64,000 nucleotides of DNA from Planctomycetota bacterium (GTDB taxonomy: Bacteria > Planctomycetota > Phycisphaerae > UBA1845 > PWPN01), in assembly GCA_029550525.1 (NCBI GenBank), contig JAKPHF010000062.1:1-64000 (forward strand). The letters are read 5' to 3'. Positions 8,753-16,056 of this stretch are shown one piece after another. A program made the translations under genes and the position numbers. Position 1 is the first letter of the stretch; each line of letters begins with the position of its first letter. The notes below the pieces were generated by a model. It ran no database searches, was not told the origin of the DNA, and saw only the letters and a program-made list of their open reading frames with translations.

Positions 8753-8873
8753 CACATAGCCGAAAGGCCGTGTCCTTTCCCGTCTGACAATTCTCGCTTT
8801 CCGTCCGACGAAAACGAAGTTTACGGACGAGCGAACCATTCTAGCACCCGTCACGTAGATTGTACAGTGTGTT

Positions 8874-8885
8874 GTGCGTGTGCAC
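8874..8885. promoter_or_regulatory. Predicted PhaR operator, site 4
   Basis: GTGC-GTGT-GCAC within the longer palindrome GTTGTGC-N4-GCACAAC (8871-8888). It lies 85 bases before the divergent SDR gene and could serve it, phaR or both. Confidence 0.65.
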
Positions 8886-8969
8886 AACACTGGTTTGACC
8901 TCGCTGGGGTCGGCCGAATATACTTCGATGGTCGGCGGTAAGCCGGCAGACATTCCTAAGGATTGGTCG

Positions 8970-9785
8970 ATGGACATTCAAAACACAGTGGCAGTGGTCA
9001 CCGGAGCCGCCAGCGGGATCGGCGAGGCGGTCGTTCTCGAACTGGCCGCCCGCAAATGCCGGGCGATCGCGATGGTGGACCAGAGCGAGCGATGCTGCGA
9101 AGTGGCCGAGGCCGTGCACAAGAAGTTTCCCGCCGTGGCGACCGAGGCCTTCGTGGGCGACGCCGTGGATGCCGCTTTCCGTGAACGCGTGTTCGAGCAG
9201 GTCCGATCCAAGTACGGCGTGGCCCAGATTTGCGTGCCCGCCGCGGGGATCACGCGCGACGCCCTGGCCGTCAAAGTGGACAAGGCCACCGGCAAGAGCC
9301 AAATCTACCCGCTGGAACTGTTCAAGCTGGTCATCGACGTGGATCTCATCGCGCCCATTTACTGGGGCATGCAACTGGTCGCCGGGATCGCGGAGGACCG
9401 CGCCGCCCGCGGCAAGGGTCGGTGGGAACCGGAAGAGGACGTGCAGGGTACGGTGATTTTCATCGGCTCCATCTCGTCGCTGGGAAACAAGGGACAGGTC
9501 TCGTATGCCTCAGCGAAGGCGGGGCTCGAAGGCGCAGCCTCGACGCTGGCCAAGGAAGCCATGTTTCATGGCGTGCGTTTCGGCGTGATTCACCCGGGGT
9601 TCACCGACACGCCGATGGTGCGGGCACTGGGCGAAGAGTACATCCGCAGCCGCATCCTGCCGCAGACGCAGTTGCGCCGGCTCATTCGAACTGAAGAGAT
9701 CGCGGACGCGATCTGTTTCATGATTTCCAACTCGGCCGTGACCGGCGAGCTGTGGGCTGACGCCGGCTGGCACCCGTCCGCGTAA
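8970..9785 (+). CDS. SDR-family oxidoreductase of the PHA locus
   Basis: 271 residues. ATG 8970 is chosen because AAGGA lies about 7 bases upstream; an upstream in-frame extension would cover operator site 4. A Rossmann fold with TGAASGIG at 11-18 and the catalytic Ser169-Tyr179-x3-Lys183 triad (ISSLGNKGQVSYASAK) mark a classical short-chain dehydrogenase. A 20-residue insertion around 140-160 (AEDRAARGKGRWEPEEDVQG) is longer than in PhaB. It may reduce a 3-oxoacyl-CoA for PHA, supported by its position divergent from phaR, but the substrate is not determined by sequence. Confidence 0.88.
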   Translation: MDIQNTVAVVTGAASGIGEAVVLELAARKCRAIAMVDQSERCCEVAEAVHKKFPAVATEAFVGDAVDAAFRERVFEQVRSKYGVAQICVPAAGITRDALAVKVDKATGKSQIYPLELFKLVIDVDLIAPIYWGMQLVAGIAEDRAARGKGRWEPEEDVQGTVIFIGSISSLGNKGQVSYASAKAGLEGAASTLAKEAMFHGVRFGVIHPGFTDTPMVRALGEEYIRSRILPQTQLRRLIRTEEIADAICFMISNSAVTGELWADAGWHPSA

Positions 9786-10269
9786 CAACGCACAGTGTCA
9801 TATTTATGTCTGCACGGGCACCAGTCCGTGCGTGCCTGTTAGATCAACCGCCCGAGTCTGGAGGCCGTCCCGCCCCGGACCCGGGCGTGTATTTTTTGCA
9901 CTTAAGAAATCTCAACAGGAGGCAACAGAGAAAGAGGCCTGTTTTTCTTCTCTGTTACCTCTGTTGCCTCCTGTAAGAAACCGGGGCGAGCAAGCTCGCG
10001 TCTTCGCCCGGGTGTGGCGGGCTAGCGTGCCATCAGGAACATCCCCCACGAACAAACCCGGGTTCGGCGGATTTTTCCAGCCGCGGCTTCCAATAGAATC
10101 AAGCTGATGATGGGCTGTTACCTGGCTGGCGTCATGGGGTCAAGATGACGCGGCGCGGGGGTTCGTTTTTCCGTCGCATCAACTGCCGGCGCGGCGGTCG
10201 ATGCAGATCATGCCTTCGGCGGAGACCGGTTAAGCGGGATAACTCTGGTGATACAGGGAGGAGGCCGGC
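9786..10269. other. Intergenic region with a 60-bp hairpin; no supported gene
   Basis: Between the SDR gene and the small ORF. The notable content is the long inverted repeat at 9915-9974; the rest shows no gene, RNA or clear promoter that I can support. Confidence 0.55.
9915..9974. repeat. 60-bp inverted repeat of the CTCTGT family
   Basis: Arms ACAGGAGGCAACAGAG (9915-9930) and CTCTGTTGCCTCCTGT (9959-9974) are perfect 16-bp complements around a 28-base loop that contains a second TTCTCTGTTAC segment. Confidence 0.8.
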
Positions 10270-10521
10270 ATGGGTGTCAAGGTTGTGAGCACCCCGAAAG
10301 CTCCGGACTCGAGACGCCGCCCTCGCGACGCTGTGCGGTCGCGGCCGGTGGCGGCGGCCCGGAGAAGGCGAGACGAGCCCCGGACCTTCAGTCGGGGTCC
10401 GTCGTTGAACCTCAGCATCCAGGAAGTTCGTCTGGTCACCTGCTTTCGCACCTTGCCGGACGATGAGCGCAGGGCCAGCGTCCTGCAGGCACTGGAAGCA
10501 TTCTGCAATGCCTACATCTGA
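10270..10521 (+). CDS. Small basic protein of unknown function upstream of phaB
   Basis: 83 residues. AGGGAGGAGG ends about 8 bases before the ATG, one of the strongest ribosome sites in the window, and the stop lies 30 bases before phaB. The first half is strongly basic and low-complexity (RRRPRDAVRSRPVAAARRRR); the second half looks structured (LSIQEVRLVTCFRTLPDDERRASVLQALEAFC). I recognise no family. A role at the granule or as a regulator would be speculation; it could also be a non-coding leader with a fortuitous frame. Confidence 0.5.
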   Translation: MGVKVVSTPKAPDSRRRPRDAVRSRPVAAARRRRDEPRTFSRGPSLNLSIQEVRLVTCFRTLPDDERRASVLQALEAFCNAYI

Positions 10522-10551
10522 ATCCTGATAAAGTCATCGGAGGATTAGCCC

Positions 10552-11298
10552 ATGAAGCCCCTCGAAGGGAAAACCTGTCTCGTGACCGGCGGCGCCCGCG
10601 GCATTGGCCGAGCCACCGTCATCGCCATGGCCGAAGCCGGGGCCAACGTGGCCATCAATTATCACAATTCCAACGGGGCGGCGTTGGAGTTGTGCGAGAA
10701 CGTCCAGAAGATGGGGGTCAAATGCAAGGTTTATGCGGCCGACGTCTCCAAAGAGGACGAGGCTCACGACATGGTGCAGGAGATCGTGGCGGATTTCGGC
10801 CCCATCCATCTGCTGGTGAACAATGCCGGCATCAACCGTGACCGGACGTTCATGAAGATGACGCGCATGCTGTGGGACGAGGTGCTCGGCGTGAACCTCA
10901 ACGGGCCGTTCAACGTCACGCATGAGGTTCTGCCCAGCATGGTGGAAGCGGGATGGGGCCGAATCATCAACGTCGCATCGGTGGTCGGCCAGACCGGCAA
11001 TTTTGGGCAGGCCAACTACGCGGTGACCAAAGGCGGTCTGATCTCGTTCACCATGACACTGGCTCGCGAGGTGGCCCGCAAGGGCATCACAGTCAATGCC
11101 GTCGCGCCAGGCTACATCGAGACCGACATGACCCGCGACGTGCCGGCCCCGGTCATCGAACAAGTCAAACAAATGACGCCGCAGGGTCGCCTTGGCCGGC
11201 CGGAAGAGGTCGCCGCCGCCATCGTGTTCCTGGCCAGTCCCAAGGCCAGCTACATCACCGGGCAGGTGCTGGCGGTCAACGGCGGGATGTACATGTAA
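10552..11298 (+). CDS. phaB: Acetoacetyl-CoA reductase
   Basis: 248 residues, usual length. It reduces acetoacetyl-CoA to (R)-3-hydroxybutyryl-CoA with NADPH, feeding the PhaC/PhaE synthase. Glycine motif TGGARGIG at 12-19; catalytic Ser143, Tyr156 and Lys160 (NVASVVGQTG...NYAVTKGG); NNAGINRD at 90-97; the C-terminal ITGQVLAVNGGMYM end is typical of PhaB/FabG. CGGAGG is placed 10 bases before the ATG. FabG cannot be fully excluded by sequence alone, but the PHA locus makes PhaB the better call. Two GC hairpins follow the stop. Confidence 0.92.
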   Translation: MKPLEGKTCLVTGGARGIGRATVIAMAEAGANVAINYHNSNGAALELCENVQKMGVKCKVYAADVSKEDEAHDMVQEIVADFGPIHLLVNNAGINRDRTFMKMTRMLWDEVLGVNLNGPFNVTHEVLPSMVEAGWGRIINVASVVGQTGNFGQANYAVTKGGLISFTMTLAREVARKGITVNAVAPGYIETDMTRDVPAPVIEQVKQMTPQGRLGRPEEVAAAIVFLASPKASYITGQVLAVNGGMYM

Positions 11299-11313
11299 GC
11301 CGCGCGATGAAGA

Positions 11314-11376
11314 GGCGGGCGAGACGCCCGCCCCCGAAAAATGCTGCTGGTTTGAGGCGGGCAAGATGCCCGCCTC
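11314..11376. repeat. Pair of GGCGGGC/GCCCGCC hairpins after phaB
   Basis: GGCGGGC-GAGAC-GCCCGCC at 11314-11332 and the 10-bp stem GAGGCGGGCA-AGA-TGCCCGCCTC at 11354-11376. They lie between the convergent phaB and GH172 genes. There is no U-run, so simple intrinsic termination is not indicated. Confidence 0.7.
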
Positions 11377-11385
11377 CCTTGGCGA

Positions 11386-12612
11386 TCAGGGCTTTTCCGG
11401 CAGATCCTTCATACGCTCGGCCGCCGGAGCGATGGGCCCGAGGCCGTTCTCTGGCTTGTCCATGTACCAGTACGACTGGGCACAATGGTCGTCGATGCGC
11501 TCCATGACCTCGGCTCGCTTGGGCTCTTTTTCCAACTCCTCGCGGGTATAGAACTGCGTGCCGTCGCCCGCCTTCATGAACTTCAGCGATGGATCCTTGC
11601 CCAACGCCTCGATCATCTGTTCATAGCTCGGCCCGCCCATCACCTGAATGGTGACGCGGATGTCCTTATGGAAGAACAGCGGGTCGGGCAGATGGAACCG
11701 GTAGAACCCGAATGCGCTGAACAACTTGCCGATGAACTGGTTGCCCTGATACCGATGGGTGAAGTAGCCCTGGCCATAGCCGGTGCCGATGTAGTCCTCG
11801 GTCCCCGTGCCGCAGAGCGTGGGATATTCCTTGTCACCATCGATGTAAACCTTGACCTCACCCTCACCCCACCAGAACCCGGTCATGGCCGGATGCAACC
11901 GCACGCCCAGGTTGCAGCCAAGGAATCGGCCGCGCCCCTCGACCTTCGGCAGGATGGTCATATCCTGGCGAAGCTTGGTCATGTTCTCGCGACGCCAGAA
12001 CGAGTGAAAATACAGCATGTCGTCGCCGTGCTGGTCGCCATGTGTGACGGCGATGTCGTAGTAGATGCCGTTGTCCTTGGGCGATTCGTTGATAAGCACG
12101 ATCTTCGCGCTCTTCTTGAACGGCATGGCCACGAAGCAGTTGAAGCTGCGGCCCTCGGGCGAAGCGAAGCAATCGTTCTCGAACGTCGCCATGTGGCCCA
12201 AGCTGTGGCAGAAGAAGTCTCCGAAAGGCCCCTGCACGGCCGGTGTGGCCGCCCCGTCCCAGTAGGCCTCGATCTTCAGTCCCCGCAACGCTTCGGGGCT
12301 GCGATCCCACAGCGTCGCCCAGATGCGCCGCACCGTGCCGCTGCCTTGAACGTCGAGCAGCGTGAGCGACTGGCCCTTGCCGATGCCCGCGCACGGCGCC
12401 CCTTTGCGGCCGAACTTCTCCGTGCCGCCTTTGCCTTTCTCGCCCTTGGGGTTCTCGCGCGTGTACCACCGCGTCTCGATGTGCCCCGAAGGCATGCGGT
12501 AGGCGTCGCCCGCCGTGGTCGGGATTTCCGACGCCGCTGAGGGGAACGCAACCATCAGAACTCCCAGCATCGCGCCTGTCTTGCCAATCGTTCCAATTCT
12601 CTTGTGATGCAT
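11386..12612 (-). CDS. Secreted GH172 (DUF2961) family protein
   Basis: 408 residues with a signal peptide (MLGVLMVAFPSAAS). The DUF2961 core carries GSGTVRRIWATLW near 85, GDFFCHSLGH near 135, FNCFVAMPFKKSAKI near 165, then WWGEGEVKVYIDGD near 245 and GTGTEDYIGTGYGQG near 265. The two acidic motifs WWGEGE and GTGTED hold the glutamates used by characterised GH172 alpha-fructofuranosidase and arabinofuranosidase-type enzymes. It should be a periplasmic glycosidase or transglycosidase; the sugar is unknown. A second, diverged GH172 lies at 41880. Confidence 0.9.
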   Translation of the reverse strand: MHHKRIGTIGKTGAMLGVLMVAFPSAASEIPTTAGDAYRMPSGHIETRWYTRENPKGEKGKGGTEKFGRKGAPCAGIGKGQSLTLLDVQGSGTVRRIWATLWDRSPEALRGLKIEAYWDGAATPAVQGPFGDFFCHSLGHMATFENDCFASPEGRSFNCFVAMPFKKSAKIVLINESPKDNGIYYDIAVTHGDQHGDDMLYFHSFWRRENMTKLRQDMTILPKVEGRGRFLGCNLGVRLHPAMTGFWWGEGEVKVYIDGDKEYPTLCGTGTEDYIGTGYGQGYFTHRYQGNQFIGKLFSAFGFYRFHLPDPLFFHKDIRVTIQVMGGPSYEQMIEALGKDPSLKFMKAGDGTQFYTREELEKEPKRAEVMERIDDHCAQSYWYMDKPENGLGPIAPAAERMKDLPEKP

Positions 12613-13023
12613 GTTCGTTTATCCTCTGCAACGCGTTGATGTCACCGCCGCATGGCCGGGCGGACCTGCACGAACACGGCCGCGAGCGAGGTCAGGGTAT
12701 CGAATTGGAAGCCATCCCGCCAGATCAGACCGGCTGTCACGTCGTCCATGTGGGCTACGGGCCGACCGACCGTGTGGTCGCGGTCTGTCCCACGCTGCCC
12801 GCATTCGTCCTCGAGGAGTTCGAGGCCGCCTTCTTGCTCCGGCTTGCCACCCCATCGTTCGTGGCCGCCGTGCGACGGATCGTGCGCCGTCGTTGCGAGC
12901 CTCGCTGCGGGTGCGGCAAAGCACGTTGCCATGCCCCGATTGCCTCGACGACCTGACTTGAACCGGCCTGCTTGCCCCCATCGGCCTGAATCGGCTAATG
13001 TTCGCGTGAACGGAGGTTTCTCT
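12613..13023. other. Divergent control region between GH172 and the GH-A-like gene
   Basis: 411 bases between two divergent starts. A frame at 12636-12956 has plausible composition (VVHVGYGPTDRVVAVCPTLP...FEAAFLLRLATP) but no ribosome site or recognisable domain, so I do not call it a gene. It could be a decayed fragment. Confidence 0.45.
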
Positions 13024-14193
13024 ATGGCTCGCGAAACGCGATGGACGGCGGTGTGGATTCTCGCATACCTGGTGGTGAGCAGCGGCACGGCAGCTCAGGC
13101 CCAGCGCCGGGCACAACCGCCGTCAAAGCCGCTCGCCGATCGACTGGGCTGCACGCACGTCAACGGCAAGTATAACTTCACCGACCAGGACTTCCTGAAC
13201 GAGGGAGCCGACCGGATCCGCGAGCTGGGCATGCGAACCATCAAGCTGTACCTGCACGACCCGCGCGGACATTACCCGTTCAACAGCGACTGGCCCAAGA
13301 AGTTCAACAGCCTCGTTGAGATGGCCAGCCACCCGTACTATCGCGAGGTCTTCAACAAGCCCTTCCGCACGTACATCCTGACCGCGTTCTCGATCAGCCG
13401 GGAAGATGCCATGGATCGCTGGCGCGACGGCTACACCGATGAGGAGTACGCGGAGGACGTCCGCCAGTTCGAGGAACTCGCCACGCACCTCATCCGCACG
13501 TACAAGGGCAAGAACAAAACGTTCATCCTGCAGAACTGGGAGGGCGACTGGGCGTTGCGCGGCAACTTCGACCGCAAGCCCGAAGCCGATCCGACCGAGA
13601 ACGCCGCCCGCCAGATGGTTCGATGGATCAATGCCCGCCAGGAAGGCGTGGAGCGGGCCCGGGTTCAAGCCGGCCGATCCGACGTGAAAGTGTATCACGC
13701 CTGCGAGGTGAACCTCGTGACCGTCGCCATGGAAGGCCGTCGCACGGTCACCAACGACGTCCTGCCCTACGCGCGTTGCGACCTCTATTCGTATTCGGCC
13801 TATGACGTCATTGGGGCGGCCGCCGACGATCCGGCCAAGGGCAGCCTGGCCCTTCGCGAAGCGTTGGACTATCTGGCATCCAAGGCCCCGGACAGCGAGG
13901 CGTTCGGCGCCAAGAACATCTACATCGGCGAGTTCGGCTGGCCGAGCGTGGTGTCCGAGCAGGATCCGCACGCCAGCCCTGAAAAGAGCCTGAACGTGAT
14001 TCGCACCACAGTGGAAACCGCGCTGGACTGGGGCTGTCCGTACATCGTCTATTGGCAGTTGTACGACAACGAATCGCGGGTAAAGGAACGGCCCACTAAC
14101 GACCAGGTTCGCGGCTTCTACCTGATCAAGCCCGACGGTGAGAAGGCCCTCGCGTGGGACTACTTCTACGCCCTCCTGCACCCGAAGCGCTGA
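13024..14193 (+). CDS. Secreted TIM-barrel protein resembling clan GH-A glycosidases
   Basis: 389 residues. ATG 13024 follows GGAGG by 7 bases and opens a signal peptide (VWILAYLVVSSGTAAQA). The fold looks like a beta/alpha barrel: RELGMRTIKLYL near 70, ILQNWEGDWALRG near 175 and NIYIGEFGWPSVV near 300. NWE and IGEFGWPS sit where strand-4 and strand-7 catalytic glutamates occur in clan GH-A, but I cannot assign a GH family. It is divergent from the GH172 gene, so the two may act on the same glycan. Confidence is high for secretion and low for activity. Confidence 0.75.
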   Translation: MARETRWTAVWILAYLVVSSGTAAQAQRRAQPPSKPLADRLGCTHVNGKYNFTDQDFLNEGADRIRELGMRTIKLYLHDPRGHYPFNSDWPKKFNSLVEMASHPYYREVFNKPFRTYILTAFSISREDAMDRWRDGYTDEEYAEDVRQFEELATHLIRTYKGKNKTFILQNWEGDWALRGNFDRKPEADPTENAARQMVRWINARQEGVERARVQAGRSDVKVYHACEVNLVTVAMEGRRTVTNDVLPYARCDLYSYSAYDVIGAAADDPAKGSLALREALDYLASKAPDSEAFGAKNIYIGEFGWPSVVSEQDPHASPEKSLNVIRTTVETALDWGCPYIVYWQLYDNESRVKERPTNDQVRGFYLIKPDGEKALAWDYFYALLHPKR

Positions 14194-14280
14194 TCCCCAA
14201 CACGAGCACTGCTTACGTGAGCACTCCGTCGTCGGAAAGCGACCGCCGGGTCAAGCCCGGCGGCTCGCTCATTCCGCTAA

Positions 14281-14880
14281 TTACATACTCATTCCGCTCG
14301 TGGAGTCGTGAAGGAGCATCATCACTTCGCTGCGAGTGCGGGCATCCGACTTGCACCGGCCGCGCAGGGCCGAGGTCACCATGATGGTGCCCGGTTTCTT
14401 CACACCCCGGCAGGTCATGCACAAGTGAGTAGCCTGCACGATGACCGCCACGCCCTTGGCGTTCAGTTCCTCCATGAGCAGGTCGGCGATCTGGTTGGTC
14501 ATGCGCTCCTGGACTTGAGGTCGCCTTCCGAATGCCTCGACCACGCGGGCCAGCTTGGAAATGCCTACGATCCGTCCGTCGGGCAGATACGCCACGTGAG
14601 CTTTGCCCGCGAAGGGCAACAGATGATGCTCGCACATGGAGTGGAACGGGATGTCGCGCAGCACGACCAGCTCATCGTACTGCTCGGTAAAGAACGTCCG
14701 CAGATGCTTACGCGGATCCTCCTGCAGTCCCGAGAAAACCTCGGCGTACATGCGAGCCACCCGCATGGGCGTGGCTCGCAGTCCCTCACGATCGGGATCC
14801 TCGCCTACCCCGATGAGAATCTCCCGCACGGCCGCGGCAATCCGCTCCATATCCACCTTACGTGGTTTGTCTTCTTGCAT
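14281..14880 (-). CDS. folE: GTP cyclohydrolase I
   Basis: 199 residues. It converts GTP to 7,8-dihydroneopterin triphosphate for folate or tetrahydropterin synthesis. Zinc ligands Cys83 and His86 ([10 protein letters not shown]) and Cys154 (LCMTCRGV) mark the type IA enzyme; also present are [10 protein letters not shown] near 35 and [10 protein letters not shown] near 121. The weak GGGTGA before ATG 14880 leaves the start slightly uncertain. The gene stands alone, with no other folate genes nearby. Confidence 0.95.
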   Translation of the reverse strand: MQEDKPRKVDMERIAAAVREILIGVGEDPDREGLRATPMRVARMYAEVFSGLQEDPRKHLRTFFTEQYDELVVLRDIPFHSMCEHHLLPFAGKAHVAYLPDGRIVGISKLARVVEAFGRRPQVQERMTNQIADLLMEELNAKGVAVIVQATHLCMTCRGVKKPGTIMVTSALRGRCKSDARTRSEVMMLLHDSTSGMSM

Positions 14881-15213
14881 TCACCCACTCGCTCTTGATA
14901 TCCAAATGAAACTCATCCATCACAGCGGTTGTGTAATCTTGAATTATAGGTTGCCCCCCCGCCCGAGCCTAGGTGTGACCACCACCATGCCGCTTGCGGT
15001 TTGGCGACACCGCTTCTGGTCGTACACGTGCCCCAGGCATCCCAGGAATCAGAATCCCTCCGCCTGGCTCGCATCTCCGCGTTCGGCTCACGGCTCACAG
15101 CCCGAAGCTCAGAGCTCTTGACTCGCCCCTTTCACTGTTGCCTATGAACTACAACAGATAATACAAGGCCCCGTCCATGTACATCCATCTCGATCCCCAC
15201 AGCGGCGAGCCGA
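14881..15213. other. Intergenic region with one heptamer tract
   Basis: No gene seen. A tract at 15085-15119 reads GGCTCAC, GGCTCAC, AGCCCGA, AGCTCAG, AGCTCTT with a 7-nt period. The region leads into the transposase scar. Confidence 0.5.
15085..15119. repeat. Heptamer tract, AGCTNNN type
   Basis: Five 7-nt units in register, related to the tracts at 531, 34612, 40421 and 43609. It is not next to a recognised gene 3' end. Confidence 0.55.
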
Positions 15214-15681
15214 TCAACGATGCAGATCATATTCCGGACGCAATCCGGCCTCCGGCATCCAGAACGGCTTCTGGAGACTGACGAGATACGACTTTGTCCT
15301 TTTCCACTTCTTCTTGGCTATCCGGTTCAAACGGCCAAGCAGTGCGAGCGGAGCGGGAGGGTCAGTACAGGTTCCGAAGTTTCCAGCAACAACCGTGTGT
15401 TCATCGAATTGGCCACTTGGCAGCAGTGACACCGTGTCTGGATTCAGCTTCTGATCCAGCGCAAACTTCACGCCGCCGCGCCTCTGCGGGACTGCACGCA
15501 TCGCGAACTGTACATCCACACCTGCCACCAGGAGTATGCGCCCCTGAAGCCGATTCGGAGCTTCTATGTTTCCCAGATTAGGGATGTCCCTGGCTTTCGT
15601 ATAGATGCGCACATCACTATGATCAAACATGCCCGCCTTGGCGTAGTGGACCTTTGTCCCTCGCGATGTGATTTGTTTCAC
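15214..15681 (-). CDS. Hypothetical protein beside a transposase remnant
   Basis: 155 residues from a GTG at 15681. The protein has a plausible globular composition (LQGRILLVAGVDVQFAMRAVP, LDQKLNPDTVSLLPSGQFDEH, RIAKKKWKRTKSYL) but I recognise no domain. By eye the bases here are less GC-rich than the surrounding genes, and the frame abuts the transposase scar, so it may be imported or itself a fragment. No clear ribosome site precedes the GTG. Confidence 0.35.
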   Translation of the reverse strand: MKQITSRGTKVHYAKAGMFDHSDVRIYTKARDIPNLGNIEAPNRLQGRILLVAGVDVQFAMRAVPQRRGGVKFALDQKLNPDTVSLLPSGQFDEHTVVAGNFGTCTDPPAPLALLGRLNRIAKKKWKRTKSYLVSLQKPFWMPEAGLRPEYDLHR

Positions 15682-16007
15682 ACGTCAATGAGATATTTCC
15701 GGATTTCCGTTGGGCTACGGTCGGCTCGCTCCAGGGCAGCAGGCCTTGACGCAGTTTGAGGTTCTCCTGCTGCCGCAGGCTCCTGGCCGTTTCCAGTCTT
15801 CCGGCGACGTTCGGCCAGCAACGTCGGCGGGGTTCCGTGAGAGCAATCCGCCGGCTTCAAGAACGAGAGGGCCCAATGCCGCCGCTCGTTGTTGTAAATG
15901 ATGATGTGGCCCACGGCCGTCGCCATGGTGGCGGAGTCGGCCGCATGGATGATCGCGCTGTCCGCGTGTGAGCACGTCCCGCGCTCACGCGAAGCGCGCA
16001 GCGACAA
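15624..16007 (-). pseudogene. Degenerate IS3/IS481-type transposase C-terminus
   Basis: On the minus strand the segment IIIYNNERRHWALSFLKPAD followed by LLAERRRK is the integrase-core end of rve-type transposases (normally YNxxRPHxALGxLTPxE). After ERRRK the sensible reading continues in another frame as LETARSLRQQENLKLRQGLL, so a one-base frameshift lies near 15805. Upstream sequence lacks the DDE core, so only the 3' portion remains. No terminal inverted repeats were found. Confidence 0.65.
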
Positions 16008-16056
16008 CCGGTCTTATTGCAGAACCGGGATAAACACGCGAAAGATTGGCAACTGC

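Noticed and set aside
12636..12956. Possible 106-residue gene in the 12613-13023 gap
   Set aside because: Composition is plausible but there is no ribosome site, no recognised domain, and the region is a divergent promoter gap.
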